The position numbers were made by a program, and so were the translations under genes. The notes below the pieces were generated by a model that saw only the letters and a list, made by a program, of their open reading frames with translations, was not told the DNA's origin and searched no databases. Shown piece after piece: positions 38,040-50,642 of a DNA stretch of 64,000 nt. Origin of the DNA: Thalassospira sp. HJ (GTDB lineage: Bacteria; Pseudomonadota; Alphaproteobacteria; Rhodospirillales; Thalassospiraceae); NCBI RefSeq assembly GCF_000948415.1, contig NZ_JYII01000003.1:1-64000 (forward strand), written 5' to 3'. Position 1 is the first letter of the stretch, and each line of letters begins with the position of its first letter.

Positions 38040-38598
38040 GTTTCCTCCCGGTGGATGGCTATCGCTTAAGCATCATGTATGAGCGCTTAATTCGGTACTG
38101 GACCACCGAAATGACTACCGAAAACAGACCACAAGGGCAAGCAATCTAACCTCGATTAAACTGTTGTTTTGCAACGCACAATCACAAATAAACCCGTTTT
38201 TGGTTAATTTGTGTATTTACGCGTTTTTGCAGAGTTGTAGGGTTTTCAGCGACTTGGAAGAATGCCTTAAAACTCGTTCATTCCCCTGCGTCACAAATGC
38301 TATGCTTTCGTGAGGATAATTCCGCATAGCAGCGCACAATGGAAAACAACCGCAAGAATGCATTGATTATCAATGCCCTCTACTGGTTTCGCGCAAAACG
38401 GTTCGTAAACCGGAACTCAGTTTAAACAACAACTTACCTGAATGCGATCATTCCTGAACACATTTCACAACCGGGAATTTCTTGATCAACACGCAAGTTC
38501 AGGCCGCCCGAGGTCAATTTCACGGCCAAAATCTGAACACACTCTTCGACGGATTCTTTCTGGTCGGAATTTCGGTTGGGTGGCACCCTGCCCGACGC
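38040..38598. other. Gap upstream of pdhA, no convincing gene
   Basis: AT-richer than the flanking genes. It must hold the pdhA promoter. Visible structure is limited to GCTATGC at 38299-38305 facing GCATAGC at 38324-38330 and a 28-codon ORF at 38339-38425 (plus strand) whose only Shine-Dalgarno-like sequence is too far away. No terminator was identified after ftsB, which ends at 38599. Confidence 0.5.
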
Positions 38599-38961
38599 TT
38601 AGTTGGCGTCGGCAGCAATCGTGGTTGCGGCAGTCACGTCGCTATATCCATCGTGATGGAAAATGATGACGTCATCCGGGTGGGCTGCATTAAGCATCGC
38701 ACGCGCGCGCTCATCAAGCAGATCCGGATCAAGGTGCTTTGCACGCAGCGACACAACATGCTGTTCAAGCGACTTGCGCTGGTCTGTTGTTTCTTCCAGC
38801 ACGCGGGCAATCTCGCTCACCCGGTCCTGCATCGACCAATAGGTCAGCAGACCGCGCTCCCCTTCCACGCTGTGGAAGATGAAATACGCCATCACTGTAA
38901 ATGCGATTACCGGCGCGACAGCCTGTTTCAGGCGACGAAAGACCGGCGAATTGGACGCCAT
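38599..38961 (-). CDS. ftsB: Septum formation initiator FtsB/DivIC-like protein
   Basis: Small bitopic division protein that works with FtsL and FtsQ. One membrane helix (about 14-30, APVIAFTVMAYFIFHSV) is followed by EGERGLLTYWSMQDRVSEI, the conserved start of the periplasmic coiled coil, and RAKHLDPDLLDERARAML, a FtsB signature. The 120-residue length fits. It lies downstream of eno on the same strand, the standard eno-ftsB order in proteobacteria, but a terminator separates them here. Confidence 0.9.
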   Translation of the reverse strand: MASNSPVFRRLKQAVAPVIAFTVMAYFIFHSVEGERGLLTYWSMQDRVSEIARVLEETTDQRKSLEQHVVSLRAKHLDPDLLDERARAMLNAAHPDDVIIFHHDGYSDVTAATTIAADAN

Positions 38962-39227
38962 TTACCCTATGCCCCTTGCACACTTGTGCGACTTGGCAAC
39001 AAAACACACCATTCCGGGTTCACAACGTAAAAACAACATGCGTTATTTCGCTTGTCTGACAGTGACTTACCATCAAACAAGGCGACAAACCCGGCAACAT
39101 TAGCCTTAAACTTGCGCATAAGCGGGTAAAAATAGAGTTAAGCGAGCAGCGCAAATGGGTGCGATTACGCTCAATTCAATAATCCTGATATTCGACTTTT
39201 CTCATCCGAAACAATCCGCTCAGAACG
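38962..39227. other. Upstream region of ftsB
   Basis: No gene is supported here. The sequence is AT-rich and should contain the ftsB promoter, since the eno terminator at 39228-39262 blocks read-through. No repeat or strong hairpin was seen. Confidence 0.45.
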
Positions 39228-39262
39228 CAAAACAGGCCGCCTCCCCATCGGAAAGCGGCCTG
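39228..39262 (-). terminator. Intrinsic terminator after eno
   Basis: CAGGCCGC at 39233-39240 pairs with GCGGCCTG at 39255-39262; on the minus strand it is followed by TTTTGCG. It lies 29 nt past the eno stop. Confidence 0.75.
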
Positions 39263-39291
39263 CTGGCACATCTTAAATGTGGTGGTCGGTG

Positions 39292-40602
<1,311 letters not shown>

Positions 40603-40624
40603 TTATCAGGCATGCAGGTTACAG

Positions 40625-40661
40625 CAAAAAAGAATGCCGCCAATCACTGACTGGCGGCATT
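40625..40661 (-). terminator. Intrinsic terminator after kdsA
   Basis: AATGCCGCCA at 40633-40642 pairs with TGGCGGCATT at 40652-40661 and on the minus strand ends in CTTTTTTGC. It is 6 nt past the kdsA stop. Confidence 0.85.
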
Positions 40662-40667
40662 TTGTAT

Positions 40668-41525
40668 TTACGCGTCAAACATATCCAGGCGAACCGGATT
40701 GGCTTTCGTCACTTTATCCAGTTCCATCAGAACCGAAAGCACTTCGGGAAGCTTGTTTAACGGGATCTGGTTCGGGCCATCGGAAATGGCCGTCGCCGGG
40801 TTATCGTGGGTTTCGATAAACAGTGCTGCGATGCCAACTGCAACGGCCGCACGGGCCAGAACAGGCGCGAATTCGCGCTGGCCACCTGATGAGGTGCCCT
40901 GTCCGCCCGGCTGCTGAACCGAATGGGTGGCATCGAAGACAACCGGATAGCCCTGACGGGCCATGGTGGGAAGTCCACGGAAGTCCGTGACAAGCGTGTT
41001 ATAGCCAAAGCTGGTCCCACGGTCACAGAGCATAATATTGTCATTGCCGGTCGCAGCCAGGTTATTGGCCACATTGGCCATGTCCCAAGGTGCCAGGAAC
41101 TGACCCTTTTTGACATTGACCACACGGCCAGTCTTGCCCGCTGCCTGCAGAAGATCTGCCTGACGGCACAGGAATGCCGGGATCTGCAGGATATCGGCAA
41201 CCTCGGCCACCGCTGCACACTGATCAGGCAGATGCACGTCGGTCACGATCGGAAGCCCGGTGGTTTCCTTGACTTCGGCCAGAATATCAAGCCCTTCCTG
41301 CAGGCCGACACCACGTTTGGACGTCGTGCTGGTGCGGTTGGCCTTGTCAAACGAGCTTTTATACACAAGCCCGATGCCAAGCCCTTCGGACAGTTCCTTA
41401 AGGGCGGTCGCCATTTCAAGCGCGTGCTGACGGCTTTCGATCGCGCACGGGCCGGCCAGAACGGCAAACGGCTTGTCGTTGGCGATTTCGATATTGCCGA
41501 CTTTGACGGTTTTAATTTCGGTCAT
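40668..41525 (-). CDS. kdsA: 3-deoxy-8-phosphooctulonate synthase
   Basis: Condenses arabinose 5-phosphate with phosphoenolpyruvate to give KDO 8-phosphate for the lipopolysaccharide core. Conserved segments are [56 protein letters not shown] and [20 protein letters not shown]. Length 285 is normal. pyrG lies 58 nt upstream on the same strand and a terminator follows. Confidence 0.97.
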   Translation of the reverse strand: MTEIKTVKVGNIEIANDKPFAVLAGPCAIESRQHALEMATALKELSEGLGIGLVYKSSFDKANRTSTTSKRGVGLQEGLDILAEVKETTGLPIVTDVHLPDQCAAVAEVADILQIPAFLCRQADLLQAAGKTGRVVNVKKGQFLAPWDMANVANNLAATGNDNIMLCDRGTSFGYNTLVTDFRGLPTMARQGYPVVFDATHSVQQPGGQGTSSGGQREFAPVLARAAVAVGIAALFIETHDNPATAISDGPNQIPLNKLPEVLSVLMELDKVTKANPVRLDMFDA

Positions 41526-41583
41526 TGCTATGACTTTCAGTCGATCACGTGTCTGTTGCTGTCACATAGTCCGACAGGCGCGA

Positions 41584-43227
<1,644 letters not shown>

Positions 43228-43285
43228 TCAAAGCACAAAGCCTCGGTTCAGTGCAGTGCACCACGAACCGGGGAATTCAACAATC

Positions 43286-43315
43286 AAAAATTGAGGCGGC
43301 AAGTTTGCCGCCTCA
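43286..43315 (-). terminator. Intrinsic terminator after secG
   Basis: TGAGGCGGCAA at 43292-43302 pairs with TTGCCGCCTCA at 43305-43315; on the minus strand ATTTTTGATTG follows. It lies between secG and pyrG. Confidence 0.85.
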
Positions 43316-43333
43316 GGTCGTCGGTTAATTTGT

Positions 43334-43672
43334 TTATCGGGTCGGAGCCGCGGGCCCGGTGTCCTCGGCGGGCTCGGTGACCGCAGGGGCCGGTTCCGGA
43401 GCCTGATCAAGGATCGAAGCCGGCTGGGTATGGGTATTCGACTGAAGGGCAAGGATGATGCTGGTGATCATGAATGCGCCTGCCAGAATCGCAGTAGTAC
43501 GGGTCAGCAGGTTCGCAGCGCCGCGTGAGCTCATCACGCCGAAGCCACCGCCGCCTCCGCCGCCGCTATTACCACCGATACCAAGCCCACCGCCCTCGCT
43601 GCGCTGCACGAGAATCACGGCGATCAGGCCGAGCGCAAGAAGAAGGTGGATTACCAGAATGACTGTTTGCAT
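43334..43672 (-). CDS. secG: Preprotein translocase subunit SecG
   Basis: Small SecYEG channel subunit with two membrane helices, about 3-21 and 56-76. Between them is VQRSEGGGLGIGGNSG with an expanded Gly tract and SRGAANLLTRTTAIL, the SecG signature. The C-terminal 30 residues are Pro/Ala/Glu-rich. It follows tpiA with a 134-nt gap, the usual tpiA-secG-pyrG order. Confidence 0.94.
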   Translation of the reverse strand: MQTVILVIHLLLALGLIAVILVQRSEGGGLGIGGNSGGGGGGGFGVMSSRGAANLLTRTTAILAGAFMITSIILALQSNTHTQPASILDQAPEPAPAVTEPAEDTGPAAPTR

Positions 43673-43806
43673 GGTGTCGAAACTCTTGTCCTAATCTACC
43701 GATCCAAACGCAATTCGGCCCGGATCGGGCATAAATTTGATGCGTATTTAACGCGTTTTATGGCTGTTGGCTAGACCATATTGAACAAAATCTGCAGCAC
43801 TATCCG

Positions 43807-44562
43807 TTAGGCGCAGGATTCAATAATCTGCCAGAAATCTTCAACCTTGAGGCTCGCCCCGCCGACAAGCGCACCGTCGACATCTTCAACGCCCAGCAAT
43901 TCCTTGGCATTGGACGGTTTGACCGAACCACCATACAGAATGCGGAACTCATTGCCATCCTCGAACCGTTTGACCAGTTCGGCACGGATTGCCGCATGAA
44001 CCTCGGCAACTTCGGCAACACTTGCCGTACGGCCCGTCCCAATCGCCCAGACCGGCTCATAGGCCACAACGGTGTTTTTCGCAGTTGCCCCTTCGGGAAG
44101 CGACACAGCCACCTGCCCGTTCACAACCGAAAGCGTCGCACCCAGATCTCGTTCTTCTTCGGTTTCACCGACACAGACAACGGCGATCAAACCGGCATCA
44201 TGGGCGGCAATCGCCTTTTTACGAATATCGGTCGAGCTTTCACCATGATCCGCGCGGCGCTCGGAATGGCCGACCAGAACATATTGCGCACCAATATCGG
44301 CAAGCATCGTCGCTGCAACATCACCGGTATGCGCACCCGATACCGCAGCATGACAATCCTGCCCGCCAACGGCAACGGCGCTCCCATGGGTAACACCGAC
44401 CACGTCCGAAAGAAGTGTCGCCGGCGGGCAGACCAGAACGTCACAGCCAAGCGCCCCTTTTTCTTTCGCCTTTGCCGCCAGGCTTGACGCCAGCGCAAGA
44501 CCGTCTGCACGCAAACAGTTCATTTTCCAGTTTCCGGCAATCAGGGGACGGCGTTGGGTCAT
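43807..44562 (-). CDS. tpiA: Triosephosphate isomerase
   Basis: Interconverts dihydroxyacetone phosphate and glyceraldehyde 3-phosphate. Catalytic residues sit in LIAGNWKMN (Lys), [10 protein letters not shown] (His) and [13 protein letters not shown] (Glu), and the phosphate loop [11 protein letters not shown] is intact. Length 251 is normal. It is divergent from ppiD. Confidence 0.97.
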   Translation of the reverse strand: MTQRRPLIAGNWKMNCLRADGLALASSLAAKAKEKGALGCDVLVCPPATLLSDVVGVTHGSAVAVGGQDCHAAVSGAHTGDVAATMLADIGAQYVLVGHSERRADHGESSTDIRKKAIAAHDAGLIAVVCVGETEEERDLGATLSVVNGQVAVSLPEGATAKNTVVAYEPVWAIGTGRTASVAEVAEVHAAIRAELVKRFEDGNEFRILYGGSVKPSNAKELLGVEDVDGALVGGASLKVEDFWQIIESCA

Positions 44563-44903
44563 GGGAGCTACCTCGTGCTGATCAGGTTCACATTCTGTCC
44601 GTGTATCAAGGCCATAACAGCCATTTTGCGGCTGATACGATTTGTTACAGGACCTGTTTCGACGCGGGTTTTAGCATGCCATGCCACCGGGGCCAAGTAC
44701 CCGAAAACGTCCCTGACGGGATTTGTGATGTGATTGCAGTCATCTTCTATACAATCGCCTGTTGCCGCTGATAACACTCGCCATTAAGATGCGCGGCAAA
44801 TTTGCTCGGCTCGCGTCATCTGGCGCGTCGCTTGGGCGATCAATAATGAAACGACGTCAAAGCACGTTTTTGGCGTCAAACCACGGATTGTTAGGCTTAT
44901 CAT
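44563..44903. other. Divergent promoter region of tpiA and ppiD
   Basis: A 341-nt gap with no supported gene; a 69-codon minus-strand ORF at 44568-44777 has no recognisable features. Promoters for both flanking genes should lie here. No convincing operator, riboswitch or hairpin was identified, and the ppiD start lacks a strong ribosome binding site. Confidence 0.45.
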
Positions 44904-46796
44904 ATGCTTGCTGGCATTCGCACATTTTCGAAATCAATCTTCGCCAAGATCATCTTCGGCGTGATTGCACTGAGCTTCGTGATCTGGGGCCTGAACGCAT
45001 CGATGCTCAATCTGGGCACCTCGCGTGAAGTTGCCGAAATCGGCAGCCAGAAAATCACCCCGGTCGAACTGGACCGCGCGTTTCAGCGCAGCGTTCAGAA
45101 TATGCGGAGCATGTTCGGACCGTCCTTCAACCAGCAACAGGCCGTTCAGATGGGCCTTCTGAACAACACGGTGCAGTCGCTCGTCTCCCAGAAGATCCTG
45201 CGTGAAGACGCCAAGAATATCGGTATCGGCATCAGTGACGAAAAAGTCCGTGATCAGATTTTTGAATCTGACAACTTCAAGGACCCGGCCACCGGCCAGT
45301 TCAGCCGCGACCGCTTCATGCAGGCTCTCTATCAGGCCGGCTACACCGAAAACGAATTCATCAACGGTGTCCGAGGTGACCTGATGAGCCATCAGGTTGT
45401 TGGCAGCCTGACGGGCGCAGCACTTGTGCCCGAAATCATGGCACAGCAGATCGTAGCTTATCGCAATGAACAGCGCAGCGGTTCGTTCTTCACCCTGAAC
45501 ACCGCCGAATTCGCTGACATTCCGGCTGCTGATGACGCGACCCTTCGTGCCTATCACGAAGACAACGCTGCCCAGTTCACCGCACCGGAAAGCCGCGATG
45601 TTACCTTGGCCACCCTGAGTGCCGCGGATCTGATCCCGACCATCACCGTGACCGAGGAAGAAATCGCTGAGTCCTATGCCCAGCGTGAACCGGAATTCCA
45701 GACCCCGGAAAAACGTACCGTCGAACAGATCCTGTTTGCCCCGAACGATGAACAGACCGCCCGTGACGCCTATAACCGTCTCCAGGAAGGTGCTGACTTC
45801 ATGGCCGTTGCCGCAGATGCCGGCATGGACGAAGCCATGGTCAAACTTGGTGAGTTCACCGCAAATGACATCCTTCCGGATCTGAGCGAAGCCACCTTCT
45901 CCCTTGAAGAAGGCGGCATTTCCGAGCCGGTTGAAACCGCGCTCGGCTGGCACATCATCCGCGTTCCGTCAGTCACCCCGGGCAGCACGCAAAGCCTTGA
46001 TGAAGTGCGCGACATCATTGTCGATGGTCTTAAGCAGTTCAAAGCCGAAGACGCGATCTATGATCTTGCCGCCACCTTTGACGAGGAACTCGGCGCAGGC
46101 ACCCCGATCGAAGACGCCGCACGCGATGTTGGCGCAAAGACCTACAAGCTTGACGGCGTTGTCGCAGGCGAAGGCCTTGCCGGTCAGAACGTTGATGGCG
46201 CAGGTGAAATCAACGCCAAGATCTTCGAACTTGAAAACGGCGAGGAAAGCTTCCTCGAAGAAACCGCATCAGGCACCCGCTATGTGGTTCGCGTTGAAAA
46301 CGTAACCCCGTCGGCCCTCCGTCCGTTTGACGAAGTCCGTGACGACGTGCTTGCCGCCTGGACCGCCGAAGAACGTCAGCGCCTGATGATGGCAAAGGCC
46401 GAAGAACTGGCTGGCAACATCAACAATAGCGGTGCTGATATCGCAACGCTGGCGTCTGAAGACGGTGCCGAACTTCGCGAAACCGGCATGACCCGCCGTA
46501 CCGGTCGTGGTCTTGCTGATGATGTAAACCCGGCCGTTGCCGCTGCCCTCTTCACCCTCGAAGACGGCAAGGCCAAGGCTGTTCAGACCGGCGAAAACGT
46601 GGTGGTTGTTGCGCTTGATGACATTCAGGCTGCCGACATCAACACCGCTGATGCCGCCCCGGTAAATGACGAGCTCAAGGACGCACTCAACGAAGACATC
46701 CTTGCGCAGTATCTCAATTACCTGAACGAGGAAATCTCGGTCACGGTAAACAATACTGTGATCAACGAGCTCTATCAGCCGACTGCTGCAAACTGA
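44904..46796 (+). CDS. ppiD: Periplasmic peptidyl-prolyl isomerase, PpiD/SurA type
   Basis: Membrane-anchored chaperone at the exit of the Sec channel. Residues about 13-32 (IFAKIIFGVIALSFVIWGLN) form the anchor. A SurA N-like region (about 40-190) is followed by a parvulin domain near 265-355 (EKRTVEQILFAP, GWHIIRVPSV) and a long C-terminal chaperone region. Length 630 matches PpiD. A terminator follows before trpE. It is on the opposite strand from secG, whose channel it would serve. Confidence 0.93.
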   Translation: MLAGIRTFSKSIFAKIIFGVIALSFVIWGLNASMLNLGTSREVAEIGSQKITPVELDRAFQRSVQNMRSMFGPSFNQQQAVQMGLLNNTVQSLVSQKILREDAKNIGIGISDEKVRDQIFESDNFKDPATGQFSRDRFMQALYQAGYTENEFINGVRGDLMSHQVVGSLTGAALVPEIMAQQIVAYRNEQRSGSFFTLNTAEFADIPAADDATLRAYHEDNAAQFTAPESRDVTLATLSAADLIPTITVTEEEIAESYAQREPEFQTPEKRTVEQILFAPNDEQTARDAYNRLQEGADFMAVAADAGMDEAMVKLGEFTANDILPDLSEATFSLEEGGISEPVETALGWHIIRVPSVTPGSTQSLDEVRDIIVDGLKQFKAEDAIYDLAATFDEELGAGTPIEDAARDVGAKTYKLDGVVAGEGLAGQNVDGAGEINAKIFELENGEESFLEETASGTRYVVRVENVTPSALRPFDEVRDDVLAAWTAEERQRLMMAKAEELAGNINNSGADIATLASEDGAELRETGMTRRTGRGLADDVNPAVAAALFTLEDGKAKAVQTGENVVVVALDDIQAADINTADAAPVNDELKDALNEDILAQYLNYLNEEISVTVNNTVINELYQPTAAN

Positions 46797-46805
46797 TAAG
46801 CTTAC

Positions 46806-46838
46806 AAGGGCGATCGGAAACATCCGGTCGCCCTTTTT
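46806..46838 (+). terminator. Intrinsic terminator after ppiD
   Basis: AAGGGCGA at 46806-46813 pairs with TCGCCCTT at 46828-46835, with CGG/CCG pairing inside, followed by TTTTC. It isolates trpE from ppiD. Confidence 0.8.
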
Positions 46839-46877
46839 CTATCCTGACAACGCCATAGACTAAACATCGGACAGATC

Positions 46878-48377
46878 ATGGAAATCAAACCGGATTTCAC
46901 CAGTTTCAAGCAAAACTACGATAACGGCATTTCGCAGGTTCTCTGGACCTCGCTGACCGCTGATCTTGATACACCGGTCTCGGCCTTTCTCAAGATCGCC
47001 GAAGGCATGCCAAACACCTATTTGCTTGAATCTGTTGAAGGCGGATCGGTCCGCGGTCGCTATTCCTTCCTGGGTCTCAAACCCGATCTGATCTGGCGCT
47101 GCTTTGGCGACAAGGCCGAACTCAATCGCCGTGCCATGGCCGATGCCGACGCCTTCGTGGCCGAGGCTGACGCACCGCTTGATAGCCTCAAGAAACTGAT
47201 CGCTGAAAGCTATATCGAACTGCCCGACAACCTGCCGCCGATGAGTGCCGGTCTGGTTGGCTATATGGGCTATGACACCGTCCGTCTGATGGAAAAGCTT
47301 CCTGACAGCAACAAGGATGAACTTGATGTGCCCGATGGCATTTTCATCCGCCCGACCGTAACAGCAAGCTTTGATACCATCGAAGACACCGTCACCGTCG
47401 TCACCCCGGTCCGCCCGGAAAACGGTATCTCGGCGGATGCGGCCTATGATCTGGCCTGTGCGCGTCTCAATGACGTGGTCCAGCAGTTCCAGCGTAACCT
47501 GTTTATCGACCGTCGCTCCAAATCCGTGCCCGACACCCTGCCCGACCCAAAAGTCAGCGTGACCGAGGCCGGCTTCCACGACATGGTCGAAAAGGCCAAG
47601 GATTATATCCGCGCGGGCGATATCTTTCAGGTGGTCCTCTCGCAGCGCTACACGCTGCCCTATCAGCTGCCACCCTTTGCCTTTTACCGCGCCCTTCGCC
47701 GGATCAATCCGTCGCCTTTCATGTTCTATCTTGATATCGGCGGCTTTCAGGTCGTCGGGGCCAGCCCGGAAATCCTTGTCCGTCTGCGTGACGGCGAAGT
47801 CACCATTCGCCCGATTGCCGGCACCCGTCGTCGCGGCAAAACGCCCGATGATGACAAGATCATGGCCCACGACCTGCTTGACGATCCCAAGGAACGCTCG
47901 GAACATCTGATGCTGCTCGATCTTGGCCGCAACGATGTCGGGCGCGTTTCCAAACCGGGCACCGTGCGTGTCACCGACCGCGAACAGATCGAATACTATT
48001 CCCACGTCATGCATATCGTTTCCAACGTGGTCGGCCAGATCGACGAAACCAAATATGACGCCATGGATGCGCTCAAGGCCGGCTTCCCGGCCGGAACCGT
48101 TTCGGGTGCCCCCAAAGTCCGCGCGATGGAAATCATCGATGAACTGGAATCGGTCCGTCGTGGCATCTATGCCGGCTGCATCGGCTATATCTCGGCCGAC
48201 GGTTCGATGGATACCTGCATCGCACTGCGTACCGCCGTCATCAAGGACGAGAAAATCCACATTCAGGCCGGTGCCGGTGTCGTCGTCGACAGCAAACCGG
48301 AACTCGAACACAAGGAATGCCAGAACAAGGCCGGCGCGCTCATGGCCGCCGCCCGCGAAGCCCATCGCTTCGCCTGA
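46878..48377 (+). CDS. trpE: Anthranilate synthase component I
   Basis: Makes anthranilate from chorismate with the amidotransferase TrpG. The N-terminal regulatory part contains LESVEGGSVRGRYSFLG, where the LLES-like element binds feedback Trp. The chorismate domain has RAGDIFQVVLSQRY, IAGTRRRGKTPDDD, DLGRNDVGRV and the end motif FPAGTVSGAPKVRAMEII. Length 499 is normal. No leader peptide or attenuator was found in the 81 nt upstream. trpG is 1.6 kb away, beyond an opposing gene. Confidence 0.97.
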   Translation: MEIKPDFTSFKQNYDNGISQVLWTSLTADLDTPVSAFLKIAEGMPNTYLLESVEGGSVRGRYSFLGLKPDLIWRCFGDKAELNRRAMADADAFVAEADAPLDSLKKLIAESYIELPDNLPPMSAGLVGYMGYDTVRLMEKLPDSNKDELDVPDGIFIRPTVTASFDTIEDTVTVVTPVRPENGISADAAYDLACARLNDVVQQFQRNLFIDRRSKSVPDTLPDPKVSVTEAGFHDMVEKAKDYIRAGDIFQVVLSQRYTLPYQLPPFAFYRALRRINPSPFMFYLDIGGFQVVGASPEILVRLRDGEVTIRPIAGTRRRGKTPDDDKIMAHDLLDDPKERSEHLMLLDLGRNDVGRVSKPGTVRVTDREQIEYYSHVMHIVSNVVGQIDETKYDAMDALKAGFPAGTVSGAPKVRAMEIIDELESVRRGIYAGCIGYISADGSMDTCIALRTAVIKDEKIHIQAGAGVVVDSKPELEHKECQNKAGALMAAAREAHRFA

Positions 48378-48404
48378 CGGCAACAAACCACAACATATAT
48401 GAAA

Positions 48405-48490
48405 ATCGTCATTCCGGGCGAAGCGAAGCGTAGACCCGGAATCCATGCCACCCGGCACCAACAGATTCCCGCCTTCGCGGGAATGACGAT
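48405..48490. repeat. Two-armed intergenic palindromic repeat
   Basis: Outer arms ATCGTCATTCC at 48405-48415 and GGAATGACGAT at 48480-48490 pair perfectly. Inside, ATTCCGGG/CCCGGAAT (48411 to about 48442) and ATTCCCGC/GCGGGAAT (about 48465-48484) form alternative arms. The ATTCCCGCnnnnGCGGGAAT core is a palindrome type widely scattered between proteobacterial genes. It lies between the converging ends of trpE and the deacetylase gene, where it may terminate both. Confidence 0.8.
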
Positions 48491-48512
48491 CTTTTTATTA
48501 TAACGGGTTCGA

Positions 48513-49751
48513 TTAACCGGTCACACTCTGCATCGACCGGCGCAAAACATCGGTAATCGGCACCAGTACAAAGCCCTTGGCCTGAATTTCGGGGATCCAT
48601 GTTTTAAGCGCGCCGATTGTCAGATCGCGCGGATGGCCGATTGCGATGGCAAAGCCCTGCTTGCGCGCGACATTTTCGGTCCGCGCCAGCATATCGGCGA
48701 TCTTGGCGGCATCATCGGCATCATCGATAAAGATATCGCGGGTAATCGCCGGAACGCCGAAATTATTCGCCGTTGAATAGCCGACCGAGTCTGCACTGGT
48801 GCGGCTATCAAGGAACATCAAGCCGCGTGACTTCATCACTTCCATGACGACACGCATGCGTTCCGGATCGGCGGTAAACTTGCTGCCCATGTGGTTGTTC
48901 ACACCGACATAGCCATCAAAACGATCCAGCATCCAGTCCATCTCGTTAAGGATCGTCTGGCGATCATAGCTTGCCAGCAACGCATGCGGTCCCGGATCAA
49001 CAGCGGCCGAGGATGGCTCCATCGGCATATGCAACATCACCTCATGCCCGGCCTTGCGCGCCGCATTGACCTGCGGCTGCAAATCACGGGCATAAGGCAG
49101 ATAGGAAATCGTAATCGGGCCCGGCAGTTCCACCGTGCGCGCAGTTCGCGGCTGATCAAGCCCCGCATCATCAATCACAATCGCGATCACCGGCTTGTCA
49201 CCGGTATCCTGTGTCAGGGCGGCATATTTCCGCCATGGCTGATCCATGGCCGCAATCGAGGCACTCGGTACATCATTGCCGCTATCACCCGGAAGAATAT
49301 CGCCCCCTTGGGTGGGCTTGCGCGATGCCGGTGCCGGAACATAGTCCGTCAGCCCCTGCTGACCTTGCGTGTTTTGTCCTGTCGAGGCGCTGGAACCGTC
49401 GCTCTCGCCAACGAGATATCCGGTACGACCTCGCTCGGAAATCGATGCGTTGTCCGAAAGCTTGTAATCCTTGCGCAGCATTGGGGTCGGTTCGGGATCG
49501 GGATCAGCAAGTGCATAATTCGGTGCCTTCTGATCCGCAGCACGGCCAAATTCGTCTGACGCGCGATCAAGTTCAAGCATGCTGCCGACCGCAATGATCG
49601 CAGATAGCGTACCCGCAACAAAGGCCCCGCCCAGCATCAGGCGACCAATGCCACCCGATTTCTTTTTCGGGGCGGTCTTTTTACGATTGGATTTCTTGGG
49701 TGCCGCCTTTTTACGTTTGGCGGTCGTTGCCCGGGTTGCCCGGCGTGCCAC
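48513..49751 (-). CDS. Divergent polysaccharide deacetylase (YibQ/DUF610 family)
   Basis: Predicted envelope protein with a NodB-like barrel. The N-terminus is highly basic (Lys/Arg/Ala, about 1-33), followed by a hydrophobic helix near 37-55 and a Ser/Gln/Pro-rich linker to about 185. The catalytic-like domain starts at KPVIAIVIDDAGLDQP with the Asp pair, then HEVMLHMPMEP, NNHMGSKFTAD and IAIGHPRDLTIGALKTW. The natural substrate of the family is uncertain. The gene separates trpE from trpG and faces trpE. Confidence 0.88.
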   Translation of the reverse strand: MARRATRATTAKRKKAAPKKSNRKKTAPKKKSGGIGRLMLGGAFVAGTLSAIIAVGSMLELDRASDEFGRAADQKAPNYALADPDPEPTPMLRKDYKLSDNASISERGRTGYLVGESDGSSASTGQNTQGQQGLTDYVPAPASRKPTQGGDILPGDSGNDVPSASIAAMDQPWRKYAALTQDTGDKPVIAIVIDDAGLDQPRTARTVELPGPITISYLPYARDLQPQVNAARKAGHEVMLHMPMEPSSAAVDPGPHALLASYDRQTILNEMDWMLDRFDGYVGVNNHMGSKFTADPERMRVVMEVMKSRGLMFLDSRTSADSVGYSTANNFGVPAITRDIFIDDADDAAKIADMLARTENVARKQGFAIAIGHPRDLTIGALKTWIPEIQAKGFVLVPITDVLRRSMQSVTG

Positions 49752-50023
49752 GCTGTGGTCTCCAGTATTCGTTTGCTGGGATGCTCGTAGCGGCTGTTTC
49801 GTTGATTGAACAGCCCCTTCCCATATGGTGATTATACACCGATCCTGTCGGCGGTTCTTTTGATCTTTTTAAAACGGCTCTGGTTAGCGCACAGTTAAAG
49901 GATCGCACCTCGCGTGATCGGGGATGCACCTGATACCCGAAAAGCCTTGCTCTGCTTCTGCTTGACGTAGCGACAATGGCGTTTATTCTCTGCCGACCTT
50001 AATGTGCGTGAGCCTGCTTTTTT

Positions 50024-50596
50024 ATGTATCTCCTCATTGATAATTACGACAGTTTCACATTCAATCTGTGGCACTATCTGCGCGAACTCGGCCCCGAGGT
50101 CGAAGTGCGCCGCAATGATGAGGTGAGCGTGCAAGAAGCGCTCGCACTTAATCCCGAAGGCATTGTGATCTCACCGGGCCCTTGCGACCCGGAACGCGCC
50201 GGTATCTGCCTTGATCTGATCAAGGCGGCCGCGGGCAAGGTCAAGCTGCTTGGAGTGTGTCTTGGCCATCAATCGATCGGTCAGGCCTTTGGCGGCAAGG
50301 TCATCCGCGCGCCCGAATGCATGCACGGCAAGACCGATGCGATGACCCATTCGGGGCAAAGCGTCTTTGCCGGCCTTCCCAGCCCGTTTGAAGCCACCCG
50401 TTATCATTCATTGGTGATCGAGCGCGAAACTTTGCCCGACAGCCTTGAAATCACCGCAGAAAGCGGAGATGGTCTGATTATGGGCGTGCGTCACAAAACC
50501 CATCAGATTCACGGCGTTCAGTTCCATCCCGAAAGCATCGCTTCGGAACATGGCCACGCCCTATTGAAGAATTTTATCGACTATACCAGTGCCTGA
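50024..50596 (+). CDS. trpG: Anthranilate synthase component II (amidotransferase)
   Basis: Supplies ammonia from glutamine to TrpE. The class I triad is visible: Cys in [17 protein letters not shown] (about 75-91) and His-Glu in [30 protein letters not shown] starts the protein. Length 190 is normal. It heads trpG-trpD-trpC-moaC. A possible second job as the PabA subunit for 4-aminobenzoate cannot be judged from sequence. About 270 nt upstream, shared with the divergent deacetylase gene, should carry the promoter. Confidence 0.96.
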   Translation: MYLLIDNYDSFTFNLWHYLRELGPEVEVRRNDEVSVQEALALNPEGIVISPGPCDPERAGICLDLIKAAAGKVKLLGVCLGHQSIGQAFGGKVIRAPECMHGKTDAMTHSGQSVFAGLPSPFEATRYHSLVIERETLPDSLEITAESGDGLIMGVRHKTHQIHGVQFHPESIASEHGHALLKNFIDYTSA

Positions 50597-50642
50597 CCGA
50601 TAGTGCGTTGCGTGCACTGGACCGCAAACCAAGGAAGACCCG

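Noticed and set aside
38339-38425. 28-codon ORF in the gap before pdhA
   Set aside because: The only Shine-Dalgarno-like GAGG is about 23 nt away, and there is no second copy or family to support it.
44568-44777. 69-codon minus-strand ORF upstream of tpiA
   Set aside because: No domain, no ribosome binding site and a composition unlike coding sequence here.
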